Shown one piece after another: positions 1 through 53,507 of a stretch of 64,000 nt of DNA (position 1 is the stretch's first letter; every line of letters starts with the position of its first letter). The DNA lies in the NCBI GenBank assembly GCA_017654935.2, contig CM065695.1:24417054-24481053 (forward strand). Direction: 5' to 3'. The DNA comes from Phymorhynchus buccinoides (Eukaryota > Mollusca > Gastropoda > Neogastropoda > Raphitomidae). The translations under genes and the position numbers were made by a program. The notes beneath the pieces were generated by a model. It was not told the origin of the DNA. It saw only the letters and a program-made list of their open reading frames with translations, and made no database searches.

Positions 1-544
1 TAAGCGACCACCTCTCATTTGAGACCGGATTTGTTGGCACGGATGCATTTTACTATGTAAACGACCTCTCTTAAACGACTTCCTCTAAAACGCGACTTAT
101 GACCGCCATTTTGTTGGTTTTTACGACCGTTGTTGCGTCTGCATAGACTTCGAGCAAAGGGAAACAACCATGGTCAAGGGCCTGAAAGCGGAGTCGCTTC
201 CCTTGTTGTAGAAAAGATGGCGGAAAGCGTAGGAAAAGCACGAAAACCACTGACTTTGAAAAAGAAAACCACTGACTTTGGACGAGAGTGGAGGTGATTA
301 ACAGAAGTCGGCGAAGTGAAACTGTAATACATCGATTGCACAATCCTGTGGAGTTGGAAAGACCCAAATCCAGTTTTAATATGTCATTGTATGTGTGCAT
401 GAAGAAGAGAGTATGAACAGATTGAACTGTGCTGAACTTTTTCTTTCTACGGCTGCCAGTGAAAACCTCCGTCATACGACCCCTCCAATTTACGACCGAT
501 TTTTCCGGACATTTTGGAAGTCTTAAAATAGAGGTTTGTCTGTA
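1..544 (-). mobile_element. TA-flanked MITE D, copy 1 (cut by the window edge)
   Basis: Same sequence as 21458-22025 in the opposite orientation. The right end is GGTTTGTCTG followed by TA. A long open frame on the minus strand is shared with copy 2, but it has no recognisable domain and I do not call it a gene. Confidence 0.85.
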
Positions 545-959
545 CCATATTTTTCTGACCAGGCAAAACTTTTACCCCAAATTTCAGATTTTGTTCTATT
601 TTTTTTTTTTTACTATATTAGAAGTCAGTTTATAAGGAGCAGGGGTCTCACTTTTTTATTTTTTATTGTACTGCAGTGTATCCAATTTAATGTACCACGA
701 TGGAGATCGAGCGAGCCAAGTAAGTGAGAACATGCATGGAGGGAGATCGAGTAATCAAATGAAGCTAGAGGAGACAGAAGGACCAAATTTAACATCTTAC
801 AACTCTCTCTCTCTCAAGTCCTACTTTCGTAGCAAAACAAATCCTTCACAAAGTAAGCAGAAGCAGGCACCAGTGCTACTTTTAGATGAAGAAAACACAA
901 ATGAAACAAAGCCGAACAATTCAACAGCATTAGTTGAACGAGTTGGCATCAATACTGAT

Positions 960-1046
960 TGTGTGTGTTTATGTGTGTGTGTGTGTGTCTGTGTGTGTGC
1001 GTGCGCGTGCGTGTGTGTGTGTGTGTGTGTGTTAGAGAGAGAGAGA
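960..1046 (+). repeat. (GT)n microsatellite followed by (GA)n
   Basis: Interrupted GT repeat at 960-1032, then GAGAGA, in the E24 downstream intron. Confidence 0.95.
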
Positions 1047-1197
1047 GAGAGTTGCTTTGTATATGCGCTGTTGCTGGTTGGTGTCACTCTTGAATGCTGT
1101 TTTTGTTGTCTGTTGATGAATAATTGATTGTAAAGCGCTTTGGGCTCATCTGAGGTAAAGCGCTATATAAATGTACTATTATTATTATTATTATTAG
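1046..1197 (+). mobile_element. L2-like LINE 3' end with (ATT)n tail; holds an empty site
   Basis: GTAAAGCGCTTTGGGCTCAT and GCGCTATATAAATG followed by (ATT)n. It is the same tail as the minus-strand LINE at 46581-49528, and it shows the uninterrupted sequence around GCATATACAAAGCAACT (antisense) into which the 2.3-kb element inserted there. Confidence 0.85.
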
Positions 1198-1217
1198 TGC
1201 AATCCACACACCCCTAC

Positions 1218-42500
<41,283 letters not shown>

Positions 42501-43000
42501 NNNNNNNNNNNNNNNNNNNNNNNNNNNNNNNNNNNNNNNNNNNNNNNNNNNNNNNNNNNNNNNNNNNNNNNNNNNNNNNNNNNNNNNNNNNNNNNNNNNN
42601 NNNNNNNNNNNNNNNNNNNNNNNNNNNNNNNNNNNNNNNNNNNNNNNNNNNNNNNNNNNNNNNNNNNNNNNNNNNNNNNNNNNNNNNNNNNNNNNNNNNN
42701 NNNNNNNNNNNNNNNNNNNNNNNNNNNNNNNNNNNNNNNNNNNNNNNNNNNNNNNNNNNNNNNNNNNNNNNNNNNNNNNNNNNNNNNNNNNNNNNNNNNN
42801 NNNNNNNNNNNNNNNNNNNNNNNNNNNNNNNNNNNNNNNNNNNNNNNNNNNNNNNNNNNNNNNNNNNNNNNNNNNNNNNNNNNNNNNNNNNNNNNNNNNN
42901 NNNNNNNNNNNNNNNNNNNNNNNNNNNNNNNNNNNNNNNNNNNNNNNNNNNNNNNNNNNNNNNNNNNNNNNNNNNNNNNNNNNNNNNNNNNNNNNNNNNN
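42501..43000. other. Assembly gap (500 N)
   Basis: Exactly 500 unknown bases, a conventional gap size. It hides the start of OPLAH and the 5' part of the LINE at 43001. Confidence 1.
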
Positions 43001-44445
43001 GTTTTTGCTAGTCACTCTGTTATTGACCATTCCTTTGCTGATTATACCCAGCTTCAAAAATCGGCAGAACCTACCCAACTTGACAGCACTATTCAGTCTA
43101 TGGAATCCTGCCTTCATGATGTCAAATCCTGGATGACATGCAACAAATTAAAACTTAATGATGACAAAACAGAAGCTCTGATTGTTTCCTCTCAGCGTAT
43201 GTCTGCAACTATCTCTCTTCCGGAAACTCTTACAGTTGGCAATGCTTGTGTTCAGTTTTCTAAGTCAGCAAAGAATCTCGGAGTTACCCTCGATTCAAAT
43301 CTTACAATGCATAAACAGGTTATTAATCTCATACGTTCCATCAATTATGAGCTCAGACGAATCAGTGCTGTTCGACACTTTCTGTCTGTTGCAGCCACGA
43401 AAACTCTTATTTCTGCCTTTATTCTTTCCCGCATTGACTATTGCAACTCTCTTCTCTGTGGCTGTCCTCAATATCTCCTGCAACGTGTTCAAAAACTGCA
43501 AAACAGTGCAGCACGCCTCACTCTCAAGATTCCACGTTCTGATCATATAACACCTCATCTTCGTAACTTGCACTGGCTTCCAGTAGAGGCTAGAATCAAG
43601 TATAAAATAGCTTGCCTTTGTTTCGGTGCTGTTCACACATCTGGTCCCGTCTATCTCTCCGAATTAGTAACTGTCTACACACCTGCTCGCTCCCTACGTT
43701 CTTCCTCTGACTGCTGCACACTCAAGGTTCCTCGGGTCCACACGAAATCGTTTGGTGAACGATCCTTCTACTATTTAGCACCTCACTTATGGAATTCCCT
43801 CCTACAACATGTCCGCTCATCTGACTCATCTCCGCCTTTCGCTCTGCCCTTAAAACTCACTTGTTTCGGACATATGATTGATTAGTGTTTGTGTGTGAGG
43901 TGTGTGTGTGTGACGGGGGTCCGTTTTATTGCAGAAATCTTGTAAAAAATGTATTTACAATTATTTTATGATTCGTACTTTGTATGTAGAATGTCTACGT
44001 CTTCTAAACTTTAAATGCTTGTAAATGAGGTAGAAGGGTATTAATTTTTTGTTTTTGCAAAATTTGTCTATTATAATTAGTCATGTAATTGGTATGTCGA
44101 TGGCAGTATGATTTTATTTCAAGCTGCAGTATTGTATTCAAACTTGATTGAGAATGTGAATGTGGTCTCTATGTTTCTTCTTAGAATGTTCATATTGTAA
44201 CTATTTTACTCTTGTATAATTCATTGTGTGCGAGTGTATGTGTGCGCATGCATGTGTGTATGTGTGCGTGCGCGCGCGCGTGTGTGTGTAAGGAAGTAAG
44301 AGAACGTTGCGTGCAAGCATCGTGCTTATTTTACTTTCTAATGATTAATTATTTGTTTGCCTTTAATGTTCTTGTTATCGATGTAAAGCGCACTGAGCTC
44401 ATGTGAGAAAGAGCGCTATATAAATTCCCATTATTATTATTATAA
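43001..44445 (+). pseudogene. L2/CR1-like LINE 3' half: RT C-terminal part and tail
   Basis: Open to the stop near 43885. Reads VIDHSFADYTQLQKSA, SWMTCNKLKLNDDKTEALIV, NLGVTLDSNLTMHKQV, RIDYCNSLLCGCP and LHWLPVEARIKYKIACLCF, all standard for this RT group. The polymerase motif FADD is FADY here (43040-43055), so one catalytic aspartate is lost. The tail holds TGTAAAGCGCACTGAGCTCA, GCGCTATATAAATTC and (ATT)n. Confidence 0.92.
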
Positions 44446-44449
44446 TGTG

Positions 44450-45090
44450 TAGGCCTAAGCCAGTGTAAGACAACACACACACAAGCACGCACGTACGCGC
44501 GCACACACACACTAACGGACAGTGATACACTATAAACACACGTAACAATGAGAGAGAGAGAAATAATGCAAGGGACGTAAGTTACTCTTACTGTACAATA
44601 CGTATTACTGATTTACTACCCCTAACATATTTGAAAGTAAGATGGGGGGAAAAGAGAGGAACAAATAAGATTATTTTATTTTATTTTATTATTTCTTTCA
44701 ATTTTAATGTGTGTTCACTTCAAAAGAGAAGATCAGAAATTATGATTACAAAATCGTATTTTTAAATTGCCTACGCAATGTTCTACAATTTTACACTTCC
44801 TGTTCTGTTCATTTCCTTTTCCTGTTATACGCGTGTGATCCTTGCCCAAGGGAGACTTCTAGATCCTTCAGCACCCACCATGGATGAACATCGCGGACAA
44901 CCGGTATTATTCTTCGTTGGAAAAAAGAGACATTTCCTGCCTGACTAGGTGAGGGTTATTGTGATTTTAAGCTTTGAAGTTTTACAAGCATTTGGATTTT
45001 GCAGATAACTTCTTCTTTTATCTCACATTCACATTCACAACTGACCACCATCATCATTTTGATGGTTCTGCACGTGGTGGTGTGGCATTC
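44450..45090. other. No gene seen
   Basis: CA microsatellite near 44470-44545 and a short stretch of unknown nature, followed by the U2-headed retroposon. Confidence 0.6.
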
Positions 45091-45091
45091 T

Positions 45092-45248
45092 CAAAATGGA
45101 TTCTGATCGCTTCTCGGCCTTTTGGCTGGGACAGTGATTCAGGAACATAAATTTTTGTTTATAACCTGGTTGGTTTGTTCAGCCCGTCGTACATGGCGAA
45201 AGCCGATACGCGACGTTAAACTGAACTTCCATCCATCCAAAATGGATT
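45092..45248 (+). mobile_element. Retroposon headed by U2 snRNA 5' sequence, with target duplications
   Basis: Positions 45106-45127 match the first 22 bases of U2 snRNA (ATCGCTTCTCGG then CCTTTTGGCT). About 110 bases of unrelated sequence follow, ending in (CCAT)n. Perfect 11-bp direct repeats, CAAAATGGATT, flank it at 45092-45102 and 45238-45248. This is the layout of a short element mobilised by a LINE. Confidence 0.8.
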
Positions 45249-45716
45249 TATTTCAACATGTCTGCGCATATGCGAAAAGTAAGGGATAGATTTAGGGATA
45301 GGGATAGGGATCTGACAACCAACTCCCCCCCCCCCCTCTCTCTCTCTCTCTCTGAGTCTCTCTCTCTCAATAATTTCTTCTCTGGCCTACTTGAGGCCCT
45401 TTCTTCCTGCAAGAGTGGTCGACTAGCCTCCCTGGTTCCGTGGCAAAATAATCAACGTGATGATTGTGGCCACGCACAGCAAAGAAGAAGAAGAGGGATA
45501 GGTTTAGGGTCACTTTAGTGTTGAATACACAAAAGATAAAATTTGATGGTATGCCGTGATCGATTTCGCACATGTGCAGACATGTTGAGAACAAATTCAT
45601 TTTGAGAATGCCACAGAATGCTAAGAACAGAGCCGCTCAGATGATCAGCATTTATGTGGTTGAGGGAGAAAAGGGAAATAAGCGGTGGGGTGGGGTGGGG
45701 GTCTGGGGTGGAAAGA

Positions 45717-46306
45717 GTGACGTATGGATCCATGCAGGGTGTCAGCCACGGCGCAATTGGACATTTGCCAAGTGAGGGCGACCTTGAATTTCATTGAGTT
45801 GAATTTAGAGAGTTGAATTAGAAAGGTCAGCATAACTCGGGCAGAACGAGTGCGGGCAAATTAGTAGTCTAGCATAGAGGACGAACACTCGTGGCAAATG
45901 CCCTATTCAGATAGGAATAAACAGCCCAATCCAGGAGATGGGTCGAAGATTAGGTTAGAGTTAGAGTTGTAAGTAAAAAATAAACCTAAACTAAAGAAAA
46001 ACAAACAAAGAAGGCACTCCAACTGAAAGAACAAAAACGAAAGCTAGGCCTTTGTAAGTTGTAAATAATCAAAATGGCGACTTACAGTTTTGGTGCAGTT
46101 AGCGAAAGAATATGCTTCCCAAATGCACACAACAAACTGTGCAACTGCAAGTTATGTTAGGCTTTTTTGCTCTTATTCTAACTCTACCCCAACGCTGCTT
46201 CAAACCCCATCCTTATTCTGGCCGTTTACTAATTGTAATTTTGCATAATCACTGTCAATTGACGAACTGCACAGTGGCTGACGCCCTGTACGGATCCATA
46301 CGCTCA
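45717..46306. repeat. Inverted-repeat pair about 590 bp apart
   Basis: ACGTATGGATCCATGCAGGG at 45719 and CCCTGTACGGATCCATACG-type sequence at about 46285-46303 are inverted. Both extend through GTCAGCCAC and AATTG. Could be a further MITE. I could not define target duplications. Confidence 0.55.
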
Positions 46307-46580
46307 GCAAACATCGCTGCAATATTCAAGAAGGGCGACAGGAACCGAGCAGAGAATTACAGACCAGTTTTGCTGACCTAAGTGGCCTGCAAACTGCTCA
46401 AACACATCATCTGTCGGCTCCTTCAGAATCATCTAGAGAAGTATGGAATCCTGATGGATAAAAATCACGGCATCAGGTCTGGATACTCTTGCGAGACACA
46501 ACTTCTCACCAGTTAATGACCTCCTTGAGTCCTACGGCACTGGGAAGCAGACGGACGTTGCTGTGCTGGACTTAAGTAAA
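46290..46580 (+). pseudogene. LINE reverse transcriptase fragment, 5' part
   Basis: Reads ANIAAIFKKGDRNRAENYRP, then (after a stop) VACKLLKHIICR, and KNHGIRSGYSCETQLLTS, ending LDLSK. It continues at 49536 with AFDTVPH. Degenerate: several stops. Confidence 0.85.
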
Positions 46581-49528
46581 TAATAATAATTGCACATTTA
46601 TATAGCGCTTTACCTCAGATGAGCCCAAAGCGCTTTACAATCAATGATTCATCAACAGACAACAAAAACAGCATTCAAGAGTGACACCAACAAGCAACAG
46701 TGCATATAGGTCTCTCTCCTGAAAACTGGTCCAATATGTGACATAGAAGCCAAAAAATAAAATTGGGCAAATTTAACAGAAAATGTATGCATAGAGTAGC
46801 TATATGAATCAACTTTCTATTGACATGAAAACAAAATCAGTCAAGGCTATCGTTGCTGGGTTTTATGACTTTATTTATATGCGTCCAGAGCTGGTAGCGC
46901 TGACAACACGGTGTCCTTCATTACATAATTTCATCAACTTAAATAAACTTTATGATGCATTTATCTCTTTAGAATAACAGACTGTCTTGAAATAAAGAGT
47001 TATGAATGATGTCTTGAAATAAAGAGTTATGAATGATTTCATTAAAAACATTTTTTTTTTTAAAGTTTAATATTGGTGTTGGTTTATACCGTCTTTGGAT
47101 CTTACCATAATTGATTGTTTTATTTTTTGTTATATAATGTCGTGCCACTCAAAATGCCATTTATTTTATTTCAAATGTGTTAGAATAGTTTCATTATTAT
47201 CTCTGATATTCCATTAATTTGACAATTAAAAAATAAGTTAAATTTAAAATAATAAATTTCTGGGTAGCGCTGACAACAGGACACCATCTGGTAGCGCTGA
47301 CAACATGGTGTCCTCCATTATATAATTTTACCCACTTAAATAGACTTTATGGTGCATTTATCTCTTTAACATGGCAGACTTTCTTGAAATAGACTTACAA
47401 ATGGTTTCATTTGCAAAATAATACACAAGAAATGTGTTTAAATACTAGTGTTGGTTTGTGTCATCTATGCACATTACCATGGTTCATATCAAAATGTTGT
47501 TATATAATGTCTCACCACTCAAAATGACAATTTTTCATAGCGGACGTGTTAGAATAGTTTCATTACCACCAGGAATAACCCATAGATACGGTAATTTACA
47601 ATATAAAGAGCTTAATAAAAATTCAAAAATTCTGGGTAGCGCTGACAACAGGGACGCCAACTGGTAGCGCTGACAACATGGTGTCCTACATTACATAATT
47701 TTACCTACTTAAACAGACTTTATGGTGCATTTATCACTTTTAACTTACAGATTACCTTGAAATGAAGACATGTTTTCAATGACAGAAAAAAAAGTAAAAT
47801 ATAAAGAGCTTAATAACAAAAATAATTTCTGGGTAGCGCTGACAACAGGGACACCAACTGGTAGCACTGACAACATGGTGTCCTCCATTATCATTACATG
47901 ATTTTACCTACTTAAACAGACTTTACGGTGCATTTATCACTTTTAACTTACAGATTACTTTGAAATGAAGACTTTTATATGTATCCAATGATAAAAAAAA
48001 AAGAATAAGATTTAAATTTGAGAAAAACATTGTGGGCAACACAGACAACAACAAGGACGCCATTGTCATCCATCCACTAAAAGAAAATTGTATGAATTAA
48101 ATTTCTTGTGAATTGAAAGATATGTCTGCTACAAGAATAAATGTGTATTTTATTGGCAAATTTGTCCTTATGGTTAAGAACTTAACTCTGAACAAGCTAT
48201 TCTACACATAAAAGGCCCATTCAGTGGCCAGGTAGCGCTGACAACGGGCTTTTTAGGGGTGGACACCATACTGTTTTTGTGCTCTCTTGACCAATCAAAA
48301 CATCCCACACATTTGAAACTTTGTATGAATAATGATCTTTAGTAGTTGTTTGAAAGTAGTAAACTTTTGACTTGGGCAGAAGAAGTCCCTAGGTGAAAAT
48401 TTTAATTATGTAGGTAGCGCTGACAACACATTTTGTGGACACGACAATGACCAAAGATTTAAAAAAAATTGTAAAAAATCTATTTAACAATTATATTTAC
48501 TGTTCATGCACATACATTGTCAACAATATGTTTTTTGATAACTAAATAAGAAAAAAATGGGTCTTAGAGATTGTTGAGGCAAAGAAAATCTGCATTATTT
48601 TTGATTATATTTGAGGACACCACATGTTGTCAGCGCTACCTGGTATTTAAAATGTTATTTTAAAACACACTTTTTGGTAAAATCCACAAAATTGTTACTA
48701 TAAAGGAAGGACTACTACTCATCTTGAGTGTGCATGCATATGTGTGCAGAATCTTTTGTGGTTTCTGAAAAAATAGAAACTTTATGCAAGACTGTTGGGC
48801 ATGTCACAAAACTAAGCACCCAAAATGCCCATTTTTTAAGACAAAATTGTTTATTAAACACATTTTGGTACATGCACAGCTAAAAGAAACATTTTATATG
48901 ATTCTTACAACTATTTAGAGCTGAAATACACAAATGAATGATATCTCATTGTTTGATTTGATTTTTTATTGTTTAATAAATAGGATAGGTCACAATGACC
49001 CAGTTTTCAGGAGAGTTACCCATATACAAAGCAACTTTCTCTCTCTCTCTAACACACACACATAAACACACACATTTATCGAAGCCAACTCGTTTATACC
49101 CCATTCGGTAAGCCACAGCAACCGAGCCGCATGGACTGACCACATACACAAACACCCTCACACAAAAACGTACGCACGCAGACAGACACACACATAACCC
49201 ACAAAACCAAAACACACACAAGCACACATGTATGCACACATTCATGCTCACACACACAACACACCACAAAACACAGCACAAATCTCTTATTCAATCTTCC
49301 CTCACGTGCACACGATAGACAACTGATCAAATATTTAGGGCGCAGCAGGAAAAAGATGGGTTTTAAGAGAGGTTTTGAATGAGGAGACTGAGTTGGAGTG
49401 TCGGAGAGGAGAAGGCAGAGAATTCCACAGAGATGGTGCTTGACAAAAAAAAGAACGTTGGCCAGCAGATTTGAGACGGATGGAGGGAATGGAAAGGAGA
49501 CGAGAATCAGAAGACGAACGTAGTTGGC
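46581..49528 (-). mobile_element. 5'-truncated L2-like LINE inserted into the RT fragment
   Basis: Minus strand. RT C-terminus at 49335-49528 (reads TCQLRSSSDSRLLSIPSIRL, FFCQAPSLWNSLPSPLRHS), then UTR, then GCGCTTTAC tail and (TTA)n at 46581. Flanked by AAGTAAA at 46574-46580 and 49529-49535. It carries the 2.3-kb element at 46709-49020. Confidence 0.87.
46709..49020. mobile_element. 2.3-kb terminal-inverted-repeat element with repeated 15-bp boxes
   Basis: Ends GGTCTCTCTCCTGAAAACTG and the inverted CAGTTTTCAGGAGAGTTACC. Flanked by CATATA at 46703-46708 and 49021-49026. Inside, GGTAGCGCTGACAAC occurs at about 46888, 47262, 47289, 47634, 47662, 47831, 48230 and 48412, with one variant at 47858 and one inverted copy near 48627. 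It is AT-rich otherwise, with no open frame of note, so non-autonomous. Confidence 0.85.
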
Positions 49529-49750
49529 AAGTAAAGCTTTTGACACGGTCCCCCACAGCAAAATATTGCACAAAATGGACCACTATGTTGTTAGAGGCTC
49601 AATCCACACATGGCTCCGCAACTTCCTGAGTGGAAGAAAGATGAGGGTGCTGAAGAAGCAGCAGTCAAATCTGGCGTTCCCCAAGGCACTTTAGTTCCGT
49701 CATGTCTATCGTCAAAAGTGGTGTCTGCGACATATGAATCCAGATCCAGT
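49529..49750 (+). pseudogene. LINE reverse transcriptase fragment, 3' part
   Basis: Reads AFDTVPHSKILHKMDHY, WLRNFLSGRKMRV and SGVPQGTL, the conserved RT motifs that directly follow LDLSK at 46580. The gene was split by a 2.95-kb insertion. Confidence 0.85.
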
Positions 49751-50097
49751 AAGACCCAGCACCATTAAAGGGACATTAAGTTGCTGGGCTAGTTTATTTA
49801 AACAGGCTTTTGTGTTCTCTAACATCTTATGTTTCATATGTACATTTAAGGATAATCTTTAATATGGTCTATAAGTGTTTTAAAACGAATATAATTATGT
49901 CAATGCATTTTCTTCAGCTCTAGAGAATAGACTTTAGACTGTTTCCTCAAACTTTAAATGCTCATAACTCTGGAAAGGAAAAAAATATACAAGAATGGTT
50001 CTGGTATTAGAGAGGAAAAAAGTTTTCAAATGTATAATTTTCTTAGAATGGTTAGCCTTTTGTGGTGCTAGCAAAGACATGAGAGACATGAAAGTGC

Positions 50098-50099
<2 letters not shown>

Positions 50100-50151
<52 letters not shown>
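50100..50151 (+). repeat. (GA)n at the 3' side of the LINE
   Basis: Perfect GA repeat ending where the LINE tail begins. Confidence 0.97.
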
Positions 50152-50153
<2 letters not shown>

Positions 50154-50576
50154 ATCAAATCAAATCAAATAGGTTTTTATTGCCATTAGCATACATAATC
50201 CTTTATGGCAAGGGGATAGTCAAATAATATAAATCATTTTTGTAGGCAAATAAAGAAAATCACTCTATTCTTAATGAAATAAATAAATAATAATGCCAAA
50301 AAAAGACAACTATTTAGAAATTAAAATTAAAATACAATTATTCAGTGGGCAATCTTTCTCGTAGCGCTTCCTCCTCTATTTTCACCTGCTCTTTCCCTTC
50401 ACCCCCCCCCCCTCCCTCTTCTCCCACATGTATACAAAACCATCCGTCCACATTTATAATTAACTAAGCATACTGTAATTATTTATACACTGTAAGTACA
50501 CACACAAAAAGGAAAAAGAAAATACTTGACGTGCTTACAATATATAAAAGTGGTTATGCTTACACATTGTGAATAT

Positions 50577-51461
50577 TTAATTATCAACTAATCTTTTCCG
50601 CAAACTGCTTGCCTCTGCAATAAATTTTGCAAAGGATATAATCCATTCTTCTTTTTGAGTTAATAATAACAGTGACAGGTCTCGTCCTTGCACAACTGTT
50701 TCTTTAAACACCATACATTTCCTCCGAATTTCTTCATAGGCTGGGCAGACAAAAATAAAATGAATTTCATTTTCAACACTGTTTGCCATAGAACACATAC
50801 AGCAAGTATTTTGATTAGAATTTTCAAACCATCGCTTATTGGCGTTAAGTCCTAATGTCCTTCTTCGGAGTCTAGCTAGGCTAGTTCTATGCCACTTATT
50901 TGTAAGACTTTTTAAATATTGTTCAGTTTTAAACTCATTTTTAAAGGACAAAAATCAGTTGTATTTAGGACTTTCTTCTAAACTTGCATGCCAGTTTTGT
51001 TTTTGACAACATATCACTCTATCTTTAAATTCAGAAATGAACTGACCTATATTCCCCACCCCTTGAGAAAGCCAAACTAACCCAAAACCATTCTCTGTCA
51101 GAACCTTTTTAATACAGGAGACCCAGTTTACTTTTCCCTTATCATGTTGTATTACTAGCATTTCATACGCCTGCCTGGATAATCTGCTATTGGGTAAATT
51201 AACCAGTCTCAACCAGTATCTTACTGCTTTTGTGTATGTTCTTGAATATAGAGGGTAGCGTCCTGTTTCACCGTACACAATTTTGTTAGAAGCATGTATG
51301 GGCACATTCATAATACGTTTTATGGCATACGTATGGATCTTTTCCATAAAAGGGTTATTCAATAGTCCCCAGATTTCTGCACCGTATGTCATCATAGGTT
51401 CAATTTGTGCATCGAATAGCTTCCAAAAAAGGCTTATATCAATAGAATTTAATCTTCTCAT
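50577..51461 (-). pseudogene. LINE C-terminal region with zinc-like motif
   Basis: Reads IEPMMTYGAEIWGLLNNPF, IVYGETGRYPLYSRTYTKAV, then a TGA near 50952, then CCMCSMANSVENEIHFIFVC. The C..C...H....C motif matches the truncated copies at 33850 and 58380. Confidence 0.88.
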
Positions 51462-51478
51462 TGTTCGTAATATCTCTA

Positions 51479-51859
51479 TTACTCCCCTTTTCTAAACATT
51501 TCAGACCAGCATTTATTTAAACTTAATTTTGTTGTAAACCATATCCCTAAATATTTATAGCAGTTACTTACCTTTACCTCAGTTTCACCATAAAACCATT
51601 TTTCATGACGTGCTAAGTGACCCCCTTTTCTAAACACCATCACATTTGTTTTGCTTAAGTTAATAGTTAGCTGCAATTTGTCAGCTTCTTGTTTTAAAGC
51701 ATCTAATTGATTCTGCAGGCCCACCGGTGTATCAGATAACAAAATAATGTCGTCCGCAAACAACAACAAAAACAATTCGGCAAGACCTGGCACCATCTGA
51801 ATTCCGTGTTTACCCTTCTTTATTATTTCTAGAGCAAGCTCATTAATAAAAAAAGGCAA
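51479..51859 (-). pseudogene. LINE RT, catalytic FADD segment
   Basis: Reads INELALEIIKKGKHG, LLLFADDIILLSDTPVGLQN and KTNVMVFRKGG, CYKYLGI. The FADD catalytic pair is intact. Ends at adjacent stops TAA TAG near 51476. Confidence 0.92.
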
Positions 51860-53507
51860 ATAGTTGGGGGCTTAGCAGACACCCTTGTTTTACACAGAGC
51901 GGACAATTAAAACAATCGGAGTATGTATATTTGTCACGAACACATGCCAAGACTGATTTATACATACCTTGAAGAGCCCTGTAAAGTTTCCCATTCACAC
52001 CATTATTTCTTAGTACTTGCCACAAAATATTCCTGTTTACTGAATTGAACGCTTTACGAAAATCTATGAAAGCCACAAAAAGTTTTGAATTTTTTGCTAG
52101 GTATTTTTGCACTAAAGCATACAGTGTAAATATATGGTATATAGTGCTGTAACCAGATCTAAAACCAGCTTGCTCTTCAACCAATTTTTCTTCTCTCTTT
52201 GACCATACAGTTAGTCTTTTATTTAAGATATGAGTATAGATTTTACTGATCACATTTGTCAAAGCAACTCCTCGATAATTGTCTGGATTATTATGGTCGC
52301 CTTTTTTATGGAGCGGAATAATTATGGATTTTGACCATGCCTCTGGAAAAATTCCTTTTTCAAACAATGCATTAAAAATAAAAACTAAGTAGTCCACAAC
52401 AATCTCATTTGCACATTTAAACATTTCAGCTATTATTTTGTCCGGTCCAGCACTTTTCCCACATTTCAAATGTGAAATGCCATTCATTACTTCCTCTCTT
52501 GTAATGTTCTCATTGAACAAAGGTTCTCCTGTCTCTTGATTATCCTCCTCTGTGTCCCTTTCTATGTCACTGTCAGTTTCATTTCTATTCTGTGCGACAT
52601 CAGTGGTAGTATTAAAAACATTAAAGAAATGGTCGTGCCATTGTTGGGGAGTAATGTCACTATAGATTATAGTCTTTCTGTTAATACTCCTAATTGTAGA
52701 CCAGAATGACTTTGGATCATTGGCTGAGGCCTTCAATTTGTCAAGCCTATTTTTATCAAATTCTTCTTTTTTTGACTGTTTCAATAGGTTATATTCTTTT
52801 CTTTCTTTAACATATTCAGCTCTATATTGCTTTTTTAATTCGGCTGTTTTTACACGTTTACAGTTTTTTTTAAAACATCTTTTAACAATTTTCTTTTTTT
52901 CATTACATGCTTTATCAAACCAATCACACACTTCTTTCTTCTTTCCCCCCACTTTTCTCACCATACAGGCAGCCGCACTATATAAGCTACTCGTAAACAT
53001 ATTAACACATGTATTGACATCAATGTTAATAAACTGTTTAGCTTTATCCAAACTCTCTATAAATTCAGGAGAATTTAGTTCTTCTTTGAATGACTGCGCT
53101 TTTTCCTCAGACCATACAATCCGTTCCTCTTCATTTTCAATTATTGGTTCATTTTTGTCAACATCACTATTACTAGTTTTTAACCATTCCATTTCCGTAG
53201 GCAGATGCCAAGAGTACAGTTTGTTGCCAGTTCTAACTCTATAGTTTTCAAACAAATCCTTTGAAGAAATAAAATAGTCTACCACACTGCTGCCGTTAGG
53301 CGAAACAAAGGTAAAGTCCCCATTCGATTCATCCACTCTGGACCCATTCAAAATAGTTAAGTCCAATAAAAAACACAAATCCAACAATGTTTTACCAAAA
53401 CCATTAAGAAAACAATCATTTGAGTGGCGCACAAACCTATCCCTGTTTCCCCTCTGATCGACAGAGTCATGTTTATGACTTCCCATATTCACACCAGCAT
53501 CATGCAT
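51843..53507 (-). pseudogene. LINE endonuclease end and reverse transcriptase
   Basis: Begins with the end of the endonuclease (FTFVSPNGSSVVDYFISS), then a linker, then RT: IIIPLHKKGDHNNPDNYRGV, EEQAGFRSGYSTIYHIFTLY, FVAFIDFRKAFNSVNRNILW and VKQGCLLSPQLFAFF. It breaks at a run of seven T (minus strand, about 51850), one base too long, after which the frame continues in the next piece. Confidence 0.92.

Noticed and set aside
71..475. A 134-residue open frame shared with 21527-21979
   Set aside because: It is conserved only because both are copies of the same TA-flanked MITE. The composition is unlike a known protein and the element is non-coding in style.
45106..45240. A functional U2 snRNA gene
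   Set aside because: Only the first 22 bases match. The branch-site recognition region and the Sm site region do not follow.
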